This document shows, one piece after another, positions 14,622-22,797 of a DNA stretch of 28,326 bases. Source of the stretch: Pseudomonadota bacterium (GTDB lineage Bacteria > Pseudomonadota > Alphaproteobacteria > Rhizobiales > Xanthobacteraceae); contig JAEWHT010000206.1 in assembly GCA_023387695.1 (NCBI GenBank), forward strand, positions 1 through 28,326. Reading direction: 5' to 3'. The first letter of the stretch is position 1; each line of letters opens with the position of its first letter. A model generated the notes under the pieces. That model had not been told where the DNA came from. It did no database searches and saw only the letters and a list, made by a program, of their open reading frames with translations. A program made the translations under genes and the position numbers.

Positions 14622-14630
14622 GCGGGGCCC

Positions 14631-17114
14631 ATGAGCATGTCGACGATCGAACGTGTCATTCCCCTGGTCGGCCATCTGCCGCCTTCGATCCGCGAGGCGT
14701 TGAGCCGGCGCGTGCGCGAGCTGACCGGCTTCGGCCTGGTCATGCTGTCGGGCGTTGCTTCCGCCGCGCTGATGACGTGGTCGGTGCAGGACCCAAGCCT
14801 CAGCCACGCGACCTCACGACCGATCCACAACATCCTCGGCTATGCCGGCGCCATCGGCGCCGACCTCGCGATGCAGATCCTCGGGCTCGGCGCGATCATG
14901 CTGATTCTGACGATCGCCGTGTGGGGCTGGCGCATGATGACCCACCGCCCGTTCGATCGCGAGGCGCTGCGGCTCGGCTCCTGGATTCTCTGCACCGTGA
15001 TTGCGGCTGGTTTCGTCAGCTGCTGGCCGCATGGCGGCGCATGGCCATTGCCCACGGGACTCGGCGGCGTCGTCGGCGATGCGCTGGTGCGCGCGCCCGC
15101 CGTGATCTTCGGACCGCCCGGCGCGATCTATCGCATGGTGCTCGGCGCCATCCTGTTCGTAGCCCTGGCCGCGACCTTCCTGATCGCATGCGGTCTCGGC
15201 GCACGCGCGCACGACGACGAGCTTGCCGAGATCGAGGACGATGACAAGCCGCTCGACGAGGACAGCGATCGCGGTTCGGTGTCGCTGGGCTGGCTGTTCC
15301 ACGCGCTGATGAGCACCAAGGCACGGCTGATCTGGCTGTTCGGCACCGCCTATCGCTCGCTGGTGTCGAGCGGACCGAAGACCAAGGCCGTTTCGTTCAG
15401 CCGGCAGGAACCCAATCTCGGCGGCCGCCGCGCCGCGCCCTCGATCTCGCCGCAGTCCGAGGATGAGGACTACGAGGACGAGCACGAGGAAGAAGAAGAG
15501 GAAGTCGAGGAGGAGGAAGAAGAGGAAGAGGCGCCCGCGCGCGCGTCGCGCAAAAAGGCCGCGCCGAAAGCCGCTTCCAAGAAATCCTCCGACAAGTTCG
15601 AGCTTCCGTCCGTCTCCGTGCTCGCTGCTCCCAAGGCTGGCGATCGCCAGCCGCTCAGCAAGGCCGAGCTGGAAGCCAATTCGCGTTCGCTCGAAGGCGT
15701 GCTGCAGGACTTCGGTGTGCGCGGCGAGATCGTAAAGGCCAATCCGGGTCCGGTGGTCACGCTGTACGAGCTCGAGCCGGCTCCCGGCATCAAATCGTCT
15801 CGCGTAATCGGATTGGCCGACGACATCGCGCGTTCGATGAGCGCGCTCTCGGCGCGCGTCGCCGTGGTTCCCGGCCGCAACGCCATCGGCATCGAGCTGC
15901 CGAATGCGCATCGCGAGAAGGTCTATCTGCGCGAGCTGCTGGTCGCCAAGGAAACCGTCGACACCGTCGCCAAGCTGCCGCTCTGCCTCGGCAAGACCAT
16001 CGGCGGCGATCCCGTCATCATCGACCTCGCCCGCACGCCGCACATGCTGATCGCCGGTACCACCGGCTCCGGTAAGTCGGTCGCGATCAACACCATGATC
16101 CTCAGCCTGGTCTACCGGCTGCGTCCGGACCAGTGCCGGCTGATCATGGTCGATCCGAAGATGCTCGAACTCTCCGTCTATGACGGCATTCCCCATCTGC
16201 TCACCCCCGTCGTGACCGATCCGAAGAAGGCGGTGGTCGCGTTGAAATGGGCCGTGCGCGAGATGGAAGAGCGCTACAAGAACATGGCCAAGCTCGGTGT
16301 GCGCAACATCGACGGCTACAACACGCGCCTCGGCGAATTGAAAGCCAAGGGTGAAGAGCCGACGCGCACGGTGCACACCGGCTTCGACAAGGAAACCGGC
16401 AAGGCGATCTACGAGGAAGAGAAGCTCTCGCTCGATCCGCTGCCCTACATCGTCATCATCGTCGACGAAATGGCCGACCTGATGATGGTCGCAGGCAAGG
16501 ACATCGAAGGCGCGGTTCAGCGCCTTGCGCAGATGGCGCGCGCTGCCGGTCTGCATGTGATTCTCGCGACACAGCGCCCGTCGGTGGACGTCATCACCGG
16601 CACGATCAAGGCGAACTTCCCGACCCGCATCGCCTTCCAGGTCACGTCCAAGATCGACAGCCGTACTATTTTGGGCGAGATGGGCGCCGAACAGCTGCTC
16701 GGCCAGGGCGACATGCTTTACATGGCCGGCGGCGGCCGCATCAGCCGCGTGCACGGACCGTTTGCCTCCGACGATGAAGTCGAGAAGGTGGTGCGCCACC
16801 TCAAGACCCAGGGCCAGCCGGAATATCTGGAAGCCGTCACCGCCGAAGAGCCGAGCGAGGACGAGGACGGCGGCGCCGTGTTCGATGCCAGTGGAATGGG
16901 CGCGGATAGTGGCGGCGACCTGTTCCAGCAGGCCGTTGCGATCGTCAAACGCGACCGAAAAGCCTCGACCAGCTACATCCAGCGCCGTCTGCAAATCGGC
17001 TATAACCGCGCCGCATCGCTGATGGAGCGCATGGAACTCGAAGGCATCGTCGGACCCGCCAATCACGCAGGCAAGCGCGAGATTCTGGTCGAAGAAGAAG
17101 ACAGCCATATGTGA
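14631..17114 (+). CDS. ftsK: DNA translocase FtsK
   Basis: This 827-aa protein has the full FtsK layout. About four N-terminal membrane helices lie in residues 25-190. A linker follows with an almost pure Glu/Asp run (about 276-302), then Lys/Ala-rich sequence. The alpha/beta RecA-like motor has Walker A GTTGSGKS (476-483) and Walker B IVIIVDEMADLMMV (D612, E613). The C-terminal gamma winged helix is present (AVAIVKRDRKASTSYIQRRLQIGYNRAASLMERMELEGIVGP). It pumps chromosome-terminus DNA through the septum and helps the divisome. It is shorter than E. coli FtsK because the linker is short, as in other alphaproteobacteria. An ATG at 14637 is an alternative start. Confidence 0.97.
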   Translation: MSMSTIERVIPLVGHLPPSIREALSRRVRELTGFGLVMLSGVASAALMTWSVQDPSLSHATSRPIHNILGYAGAIGADLAMQILGLGAIMLILTIAVWGWRMMTHRPFDREALRLGSWILCTVIAAGFVSCWPHGGAWPLPTGLGGVVGDALVRAPAVIFGPPGAIYRMVLGAILFVALAATFLIACGLGARAHDDELAEIEDDDKPLDEDSDRGSVSLGWLFHALMSTKARLIWLFGTAYRSLVSSGPKTKAVSFSRQEPNLGGRRAAPSISPQSEDEDYEDEHEEEEEEVEEEEEEEEAPARASRKKAAPKAASKKSSDKFELPSVSVLAAPKAGDRQPLSKAELEANSRSLEGVLQDFGVRGEIVKANPGPVVTLYELEPAPGIKSSRVIGLADDIARSMSALSARVAVVPGRNAIGIELPNAHREKVYLRELLVAKETVDTVAKLPLCLGKTIGGDPVIIDLARTPHMLIAGTTGSGKSVAINTMILSLVYRLRPDQCRLIMVDPKMLELSVYDGIPHLLTPVVTDPKKAVVALKWAVREMEERYKNMAKLGVRNIDGYNTRLGELKAKGEEPTRTVHTGFDKETGKAIYEEEKLSLDPLPYIVIIVDEMADLMMVAGKDIEGAVQRLAQMARAAGLHVILATQRPSVDVITGTIKANFPTRIAFQVTSKIDSRTILGEMGAEQLLGQGDMLYMAGGGRISRVHGPFASDDEVEKVVRHLKTQGQPEYLEAVTAEEPSEDEDGGAVFDASGMGADSGGDLFQQAVAIVKRDRKASTSYIQRRLQIGYNRAASLMERMELEGIVGPANHAGKREILVEEEDSHM

Positions 17115-17212
17115 GGCACCCCGCCTCGGAATGCCATTCTCACGCAAATTCGATCTCTGCTTTTGCCCGAAATCACGTTAAAACGACGCCCAGCCACATA
17201 CAGGACGACGCG

Positions 17213-18031
17213 TTGACCAGACATCCGGACATTGGATTCGCTGCCTCTTTCGCTGCACGAAGCGCGCGCGTGGCAGGCGTGCTTCTCGTCACCGCCGCCG
17301 TGACGGTGACCGCAGCCTCATATGCGCAGAACGTGCCGGTGCCGAAGCCCGCGCCAAAGGGACGCGACGCTGCTCCACCTTCGGGGGGACCGTCGATCAC
17401 GGGCGCAACGCAGGCGCCACCGAATCCGGTCATTCCCGATCCGCGCCGCAACGTACCCACCAGCATCTTCCAGACCTTCGACGACAAGCAGAAGGCGCAG
17501 GCGGCCAAGGTCAGCGCCTATTTGTCCTCGCTGTCGACACTGGTCGGAAATTTCGTCCAGGTCGGCCCCGACGGCAGCAAGACGCAAGGCGACTTCTACA
17601 TCCAGAAGCCGGGCAAGATGCGCGTCGAATATGATCCGCCGAGCCCGATCGACATCGTTGCCGATGGATCCTCCGTCGTGGTGCGCGATCGCAAGCTCGC
17701 CACGCAGGACGTCTATCCGCTGTCGCAGACGCCGCTGCGCTTTCTGCTGTCCGATCGCATCGACCTGATGAAGGACACCAACGTCGTCAGCGTTACTGCC
17801 GACGACCTCTTCATCAGTGTCACCATCGAGGAGAAGCAGGCGCTGGTCGGTACCAGTCGCCTCTTGCTGATGCTCGGCGCCAAGGACGGCCAGTTGAAGC
17901 AGTGGACGGTGACCGATCCGCAAGGTTACGACACCACATTCGCGGTCTATAATCTGGACACGAGCAAGAAGCTCGATCCCAACATGTTCAAGATCGACTT
18001 CACCAATTACAGCGTGCCGTCACCCGGCTGA
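17213..18031 (+). CDS. LolA-like outer-membrane lipoprotein carrier
   Basis: This periplasmic protein of about 272 aa starts with a signal peptide (hydrophobic VAGVLLVTAAVTVTA, cleavage near SYA-QN). A Pro-rich spacer follows, then a LolA-type half-barrel: LSTLVGNFVQVGPDGSKTQGDFYIQKPGKMRVEYDPPSPIDIVADGSSVVVRDRK, then LRFLLSDRIDL and ...QWTVTDPQGYDTTFAVYNL. LolA ferries lipoproteins from LolCDE to the outer membrane. The start is taken as TTG at 17213, with AGGACG upstream. A GTG at 17111, overlapping the ftsK stop, would add 34 residues before the signal peptide and seems less likely, but would couple translation to ftsK. Confidence 0.87.
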   Translation: MTRHPDIGFAASFAARSARVAGVLLVTAAVTVTAASYAQNVPVPKPAPKGRDAAPPSGGPSITGATQAPPNPVIPDPRRNVPTSIFQTFDDKQKAQAAKVSAYLSSLSTLVGNFVQVGPDGSKTQGDFYIQKPGKMRVEYDPPSPIDIVADGSSVVVRDRKLATQDVYPLSQTPLRFLLSDRIDLMKDTNVVSVTADDLFISVTIEEKQALVGTSRLLLMLGAKDGQLKQWTVTDPQGYDTTFAVYNLDTSKKLDPNMFKIDFTNYSVPSPG

Positions 18032-18037
18032 CGCTGC

Positions 18038-18148
18038 GTAGGGTGGGTCGGTCCTCGGCTGCGCGAAGCGCGGTCCGAAGGCGTAACCCACCACTTCTGT
18101 CACTGCGGCAAGCAAGTCGGTGGATTACGCTTCGCTAATCCACCCTAC
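18038..18148. repeat. Palindromic intergenic repeat, family D
   Basis: The ends GTAGGGTGG and CCACCCTAC are perfect inverted repeats. Inside are GCGTAACCCACC- and GGTGGATTACGC-type segments, typical of the GTAGGGTGGGTT repeats scattered in Bradyrhizobium. It fills the gap between the LolA-like gene and xthA. Confidence 0.78.
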
Positions 18149-18179
18149 AAACTGCCGCCCATGCTAAGACGCAACTCCC

Positions 18180-18995
18180 ATGCGTCTTTCCCTGACAACC
18201 TGGAACATCAACTCGGTTCGGCTGCGCATCGACCTGGTCGCGAAGTTTCTCAAGAGCGCGCGTCCAGACGTGCTGTGTCTGCAGGAAACCAAGTGCATCG
18301 ATGACGCCTTTCCGCTGAAGCGCTTCAAGCGGCTCGGTTACGAGCACGTCGCGCTGAACGGGCAGAAGGGCTATCACGGTGTCGCCATCGTCTCGAAGAT
18401 CCCGTTCGAATCCACTGACATCCGCACCTTCTGCGACAAAGTGGATTCGCGCCATATCTCGGTGTCGTTCGGCGAGAAGGCCAACATCGCAAAGCCGCTG
18501 GTGCTGCATAATTTCTACGTGCCCGCCGGCGGCGACATTCCCGATCCGGCACTGAACGAGAAGTTCGATCACAAGCTTCGTTTCCTCGACGAGATGAAGG
18601 CGTGCGAGCCGTTGCATCCGCGCGGTGATGACAGACACATCCTGGTCGGCGATCTCAACGTCGCGCCGCACGAGAACGACGTGTGGTCGCACAAGCAGCT
18701 CCTGAAAGTCGTCTCGCACACGCCGATCGAAACCGAAAAGCTGAAGGCAGCGCTCGAAGCGGGCGAATGGGTGGATGTCGCGCGCGATCGCATTCCGATG
18801 TCGGAAAAGGTCTACACGTGGTGGAGCTATCGTTCCGCCGACTGGACCGTCGGCGATCGCGGCCGCCGCCTCGACCACATCTGGGTCTCGCGCGCGCTGA
18901 AGGATGCGGTCAGCGATTTCAGGATTTTGCGCGATGCGCGGAGCTGGGAACGGCCGTCGGACCATGTGCCGGTGACGGTGACGCTGGAGGTTTGA
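18180..18995 (+). CDS. xthA: Exodeoxyribonuclease III
   Basis: This 271-aa AP endonuclease/3'-exonuclease of the EEP superfamily removes 3' blocks and cuts at abasic sites in base-excision repair. All active-site motifs are present: TTWNINSVR (N9), LQETK (E36), the central GDLNVAPHENDVW (D158, N160), the late RRLDHIWVS, and terminal PSDHVPV (D261, H262). Its length equals that of E. coli ExoIII (268 aa). It is flanked on both sides by palindromic repeats and so appears to be a single-gene unit. Confidence 0.95.
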   Translation: MRLSLTTWNINSVRLRIDLVAKFLKSARPDVLCLQETKCIDDAFPLKRFKRLGYEHVALNGQKGYHGVAIVSKIPFESTDIRTFCDKVDSRHISVSFGEKANIAKPLVLHNFYVPAGGDIPDPALNEKFDHKLRFLDEMKACEPLHPRGDDRHILVGDLNVAPHENDVWSHKQLLKVVSHTPIETEKLKAALEAGEWVDVARDRIPMSEKVYTWWSYRSADWTVGDRGRRLDHIWVSRALKDAVSDFRILRDARSWERPSDHVPVTVTLEV

Positions 18996-19004
18996 GGCCT
19001 CTTT

Positions 19005-19107
19005 GTCATTCCGGGGCGCGCGTAGCGCGAGCCCGGAACCCATTCATCCACCATCGCTGACGCTCGATGGATTCCGGGTTCGTCGCTTCGCGACGCCCCG
19101 GAATGAC
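19005..19107. repeat. Palindromic intergenic repeat, family C (copy 2)
   Basis: It begins GTCATTCCGGGGCGCG and ends CGCCCCGGAATGAC's family end, matching the outer arms of the copy at 5561-5661, while the central part differs. It sits between xthA and the end of the convergent cyclic-nucleotide-binding gene. Confidence 0.78.
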
Positions 19108-19114
19108 GAAAGAC

Positions 19115-19558
19115 CTACGTGCTGAGCTTCGAACCTGCCATCAAAATGTCGCTCGCGATCTGACTGGAGCGAACAGCGAATTCGTCACGAAGGCGGACCG
19201 CAGCGGCGGGGTCGCTCTCGAGTACGCGCTGAAACAGGCTGCGTGCCACGCGGATGACGGAGGAATGCTCCAGCGCAATAGCGCCGGACGGCCGCTTCAT
19301 CGGCACGACCAGCGCGAGCTCGCCGATCAGCGTGCCCGGTCCCGCGATCATTTCGGCACCGGCACCATCATCGACGCGAAAGGCGCCGCGCTGGACGACG
19401 AAGCCGGAATCGGCATCGTCACCGAGATTGAACAGGACGTCGCCGCGGACGAAGTCACGCTGCTCGGAGCCGATCGCAAGCATGCGCAACGACGCGTCTC
19501 CCAACAGCCGCAGTGTCGGGACACGCTCAAGCAGCGCTACGTCGTCGTCGATTGACAT
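19115..19558 (-). CDS. Stand-alone cyclic-nucleotide-binding domain protein
   Basis: This 147-aa protein consists of one cNMP-binding beta-roll (FVRGDVLFNLGDDADSGFVVQRGAFRV, then GPGTLIGELALVVPMKRPSGAIALEHSSVIRVARSLFQRVLESDP) and a short C-terminal helix. The phosphate-binding cassette keeps the G79-E80 and R89 positions, with Pro-Ser after the arginine. There is no helix-turn-helix, kinase or channel segment, so it is not a CRP-type regulator. It may bind a partner protein in response to a cyclic nucleotide or have lost binding. The stop lies just beyond a palindromic repeat, and the upstream neighbour is a same-strand response regulator 60 bp away. Confidence 0.85.
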   Translation of the reverse strand: MSIDDDVALLERVPTLRLLGDASLRMLAIGSEQRDFVRGDVLFNLGDDADSGFVVQRGAFRVDDGAGAEMIAGPGTLIGELALVVPMKRPSGAIALEHSSVIRVARSLFQRVLESDPAAAVRLRDEFAVRSSQIASDILMAGSKLST

Positions 19559-19618
19559 TCCGGTCCGTGGCTCGTGAAACGCGCTAAATTACGACGAATC
19601 GCGCGCTTTTGGAACGTA

Positions 19619-20305
19619 TCACGGCACCAGCTTGTAGCCACCGGCTTCCGTCACCAGGATTTCCGGGTTGGCGGCATCCTTCTCGATCTTCTGGCGGAGA
19701 CGGTAGATGTGCGTTTCCAGCGTGTGGGTGGTGACGCCGGAATTGTAGCCCCAGACCTCCTGGAGCAGGGTCTCGCGCGAGACCGGCATCTGGCCGGCCC
19801 GGTAAAGGAAGCGCAGGATCGCCGTTTCCTTCTCCGTAAGGCGGACCTTGCGCGCATTGGCTGCGGTCAGCATCTTCGAGCCCGGCCGGAAGGAGTAGGG
19901 ACCGACCGAGAACACCGCATCCTCGCTGGCCTCGTGCTGGCGCAGCTGGGCGCGGATGCGGGCCAGCAACACGGCGAAACGGAAGGGCTTCGCGACGTAG
20001 TCGTTGGCCCCGGATTCCAGGCCCAAAATCGTGTCGGAATCGGTGTCATGCCCCGTCAGCATGATGATCGGCGCCTTGAAGCCGCCCTTGCGCAGGGAGC
20101 GAACCACTTCGCGGCCGTCGGTGTCGGGCAGGCCGACATCCATCAGCACGAGATCGGGGGCATTGGCCTTTGCTGCGCTGGCGCCCTTGGCGCCGGTATC
20201 GACGGCGGAGGCTTCAAATTCTTCGTGCAGCGATAATTGCTCCACCAACGTGTCGCGCAGATCGGTATCGTCATCCACGATCAGGATCTTGCGGGCATTG
20301 GCCAT
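19619..20305 (-). CDS. OmpR-family response regulator
   Basis: This 228-aa two-domain regulator has a receiver with acidic pocket D11-D13, phospho-acceptor D56 (LVLMDVGLPD), T84 (IMLTGHD) and K106 (YVAKPF). A winged-helix DNA-binding domain follows from about residue 130 (LTEKETAILRFLYRAGQMPVSRETLLQEVWGYNSGVTTHTLETHIYRLRQKIE). All phosphorylation residues are intact. No histidine kinase lies nearby, so it is an orphan in position. It resembles the conserved alphaproteobacterial single regulators of the CenR kind, but I cannot assign the name. AAGGAT precedes the ATG. Confidence 0.94.
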   Translation of the reverse strand: MANARKILIVDDDTDLRDTLVEQLSLHEEFEASAVDTGAKGASAAKANAPDLVLMDVGLPDTDGREVVRSLRKGGFKAPIIMLTGHDTDSDTILGLESGANDYVAKPFRFAVLLARIRAQLRQHEASEDAVFSVGPYSFRPGSKMLTAANARKVRLTEKETAILRFLYRAGQMPVSRETLLQEVWGYNSGVTTHTLETHIYRLRQKIEKDAANPEILVTEAGGYKLVP

Positions 20306-20484
20306 AGGGGGTCATCCTTTTGGAGTCCGGCGAGGCGCGCATTGATGCTGCACCCTGCCGCGGTGGGAAGTCTTGAGGTCGCTGTTTTTATTGTTGTTCG
20401 TGATGAAGTAGTGGGCTGTTACCGATTCACAAGCCAGAAACACTCTAACCCAGAATAGCAGGGCGTTTTGATGAATGTCCTGTA

Positions 20485-21078
20485 ATGAATTCGACATCGC
20501 GATTTCACATGAAAAGCAAAGCCGTGTCAGCCAGTTATACCAGAAATCAGGGCTCAGGCCCGCTTTCGGCGATCCGCGTTAAGCCTGCTGCCGGGAATCC
20601 GCGCCGGGGCTGGCTGACGGCCGGCAGCCTGACCATCCCCGTGGCGCTGGGGCGCGGCGGCATTCTGGCCAACAAGCGCGAAGGCGACGGCGGCACGCCC
20701 AAAGGCAGCTTTCGGCCCCGGCAATTGTGGTGGCGCGCCGACCGCCACAGCCGCCCCAGCACCTTCCTGCCGGCCCGAATCATCACCGGCGCGGACGCCT
20801 GGTGCGAGGACCCCGCCGATCGCCACTACAACCAGTGGATCCGGCGCGGGGAGGGCGAGGGCGGCGACCGGCTCAAGCGCGCCGACCATCTCTATGACTT
20901 CATCATCGAAATTGACCACAACACCAAACCGCGCATTGCGGGCCGCGGCAGCGCAGTGTTCCTGCACCTGGCCCGCGACAATTTCGGCCCGACAGCGGGC
21001 TGCGTCTCTATGACCCGCGCGGCGATGCTACAATTGCTGCGGCGGATGGGACCAAGAACAAGAATCATCATCGGGTGA
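20485..21078 (+). CDS. L,D-transpeptidase (YkuD) family protein
   Basis: This protein of about 197 aa carries the YkuD catalytic signature FLHLARDNFGPTAGCVSM, with H161 and nucleophile C173. Upstream is the substrate-groove stretch VALGRGGILANKREGDGGTPKGSFRPRQLWWRADR typical of this subfamily. L,D-transpeptidases form 3-3 peptidoglycan cross-links or attach proteins to the wall. I see no signal peptide or membrane anchor, which is odd for a periplasmic enzyme; either the start is misjudged or export is unusual. Starts at 20485, 20509 and GTG 20524 are all possible, and none has a good ribosome binding site. The hydratase gene follows 6 bp later. Confidence 0.9.
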   Translation: MNSTSRFHMKSKAVSASYTRNQGSGPLSAIRVKPAAGNPRRGWLTAGSLTIPVALGRGGILANKREGDGGTPKGSFRPRQLWWRADRHSRPSTFLPARIITGADAWCEDPADRHYNQWIRRGEGEGGDRLKRADHLYDFIIEIDHNTKPRIAGRGSAVFLHLARDNFGPTAGCVSMTRAAMLQLLRRMGPRTRIIIG

Positions 21079-21084
21079 GGGCGC

Positions 21085-21870
21085 ATGCTCGACAGGGATC
21101 AGATCAACGCCGCTTCGCACGTCCTCGTCCGACATTGGCGCGACGGCAGCAAGCTTGACGCGCTGGAGACGCGGCTGCGTCCGCAATCGCGCGCTGACGG
21201 CTACGCGGTGCAGGCCGTCCTCGAAAAGCAATCGCTCGGAAAACTGTTCGGCTGGAAAATTGCGGCAACAAGCGAGGCCGGGCAGAAACACATCAATGTC
21301 GCGGGACCGCTGGCCGGCCGCATCATGAGCGACACTGTCATCGCCGACGGCGGTACCGCGTCGATGAAGGGCAACGAGATGCGCGTCGGCGAGCCGGAAT
21401 TCTGTTTCCGGATGGGACGCGATTTGCCGCCGCGGGCGACGCTCTACAGCGTCGATGAGGTGCTCGCGGCCGTCGACACTCTGCATCCGGCGATCGAAAT
21501 TCCCGATTCGCGCTTTGCGGATTTCGTCAGCGCCGGCGAGGCGCAACTGATCGCCGACAACGCCTGCGCGCATCTCTTTGTGCTCGGCACCGCGACATCA
21601 GCAAACTGGCGCGCGATCGATCTCGTGGAGGAGCGGCCGCAGATCGCGCTGCGTGGCGAGCGCTATGTCGGTCATGGCAAGAACGTGCTCGGCGATCCCC
21701 GTGTTGCTTTGGCCTGGCTCGCCAACGAGCTCAGCGGGCTCGGTATCACGTTGCGGGCAGGGGAGGTGGTGACCACAGGCACCTGCCATCCGCCACTGCC
21801 GATCCAGGCCGGCGATCAGTTTGCCGCGGATTTTGGGGTGTTGGGGAAGGTGTCGGTGGGGTTTGCATAA
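21085..21870 (+). CDS. 2-keto-4-pentenoate hydratase / FAH-superfamily protein
   Basis: This 261-aa protein resembles 2-hydroxypenta-2,4-dienoate hydratases (MhpD type). Key stretches are GWKIAATSEAGQKHINVAGPLAGRI, the metal-site region VGEPEFCFRMGRDLPP, LHPAIEIPDSRF, IADNACAHLFVLG, and near the C-terminus AGEVVTTGTCHPPLPIQAGDQFAADFGVLGKVSVGF. Family members add water to 2-keto-4-pentenoate in meta-cleavage pathways of aromatics, or act as related decarboxylases. No other aromatic-degradation gene is nearby, so the natural substrate is open. GGTGAGGG precedes the start, and it is probably co-transcribed with the L,D-transpeptidase gene. Confidence 0.9.
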   Translation: MLDRDQINAASHVLVRHWRDGSKLDALETRLRPQSRADGYAVQAVLEKQSLGKLFGWKIAATSEAGQKHINVAGPLAGRIMSDTVIADGGTASMKGNEMRVGEPEFCFRMGRDLPPRATLYSVDEVLAAVDTLHPAIEIPDSRFADFVSAGEAQLIADNACAHLFVLGTATSANWRAIDLVEERPQIALRGERYVGHGKNVLGDPRVALAWLANELSGLGITLRAGEVVTTGTCHPPLPIQAGDQFAADFGVLGKVSVGFA

Positions 21871-21878
21871 CTCTCCCC

Positions 21879-21956
21879 GTCATTGCGAGCGCAGCGAAGC
21901 AATCCAGAGTCCCGCCGCGGAAAGATTCTGGATTGCTTCGCTACGCTCGCAATGAC
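21879..21956. repeat. Palindromic intergenic repeat, family E
   Basis: GTCATTGCGAGCG-AGCGAAGCAATCCAGA and its near-perfect complement form a 78-bp hairpin between two convergent genes. This GTCATTGCGAGCG...CGCTCGCAATGAC element is widespread in Bradyrhizobium and relatives. It could serve as a bidirectional terminator. Confidence 0.85.
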
Positions 21957-21999
21957 GAATTCAAAAGCCGTTGCTGGGTCGAGCCCTCGCTAACGGCAA

Positions 22000-22689
22000 T
22001 CAGCGATGCCCGAAGATCGCGCTCCCCACGCGCACATGCGTGGCACCCAGCATGATGGCGGTCGCGTAGTCTGCACTCATGCCCATCGACAGGTTCTGCA
22101 ACCCGTTGCGCGCGGCGATCTTGGCGGTCAGGGCGAAATGCGCAGCCGGCGGCTCATCCACTGGCGGGATGCACATCAGACCGGAAATCGTCAGCCCGTA
22201 AGTGTCACGGCAACTCTTGAGAAAGGCGTCCGCCTCGCCGGGCGCGACGCCGGCCTTCTGCGGCTCCTCGCCGACATTGATCTGAACGAAGAGTTGCGGG
22301 TGCTTGTTCTGGGATTCGATTTCTTTGGCTAACGCCTGGCAAATGCTCGGACGGTCGACCGAATGGATCGCATCGAACAACGCGACCGCCTCTTTCGCCT
22401 TGTTGGATTGCAGCGGCCCGATCAGATGCAGCGCAATCCCTGGGTAAACAGACGTTAACGCCGGCCACTTGCCTTTGGCCTCCTGCACGCGATTCTCGCC
22501 GAACACGCGCTGTCCGGCGTCGATAACCGGGATAATTGCGTCGGCCGCGAAAGTCTTGGACACCGCGATCAGCGTCACGGAGGCACGATCGCGCCGGGCA
22601 TCCTTGCAGGCGCGCGCGATCTCCGCTTCGACCGCGGCGAGCGCATTTGGTGAATCGCCGGTTACCGGCGCGGTGTTTTCTTCTGTCAT
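22000..22689 (-). CDS. YggS-family PLP homeostasis protein
   Basis: This 229-aa fold-type III PLP-binding protein carries the cofactor lysine in LIAVSKTFAAD (K45). Further family motifs are FGENRVQEAKGKW, LHLIGPLQSNKAKEAV, VQINVGEEPQKAG and the C-terminal SMGMSADYATAIMLGATHVRVGSAIFGHR. YggS/PROSC proteins bind PLP without a known reaction and keep vitamin B6 and amino-acid pools balanced. Length and motifs are normal. It is divergent from the GGDEF gene, with 108 bp between starts. Confidence 0.95.
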   Translation of the reverse strand: MTEENTAPVTGDSPNALAAVEAEIARACKDARRDRASVTLIAVSKTFAADAIIPVIDAGQRVFGENRVQEAKGKWPALTSVYPGIALHLIGPLQSNKAKEAVALFDAIHSVDRPSICQALAKEIESQNKHPQLFVQINVGEEPQKAGVAPGEADAFLKSCRDTYGLTISGLMCIPPVDEPPAAHFALTAKIAARNGLQNLSMGMSADYATAIMLGATHVRVGSAIFGHR

Positions 22690-22797
22690 GATGTCGATTG
22701 AGCCGTGGTCGTAACGGAGGTAGGTCCAATTTTACCGAGTTCAAGAAAGAGTTTTTGAACCCTTCGCTTTACCTTGCCCCCGGGGTGGGTCGCGAAG

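Noticed and set aside
14814..17147. A 777-codon minus-strand open frame opposite ftsK
   Set aside because: Compositional shadow of the FtsK codon pattern; no protein-like motifs and full overlap with an unmistakable gene.
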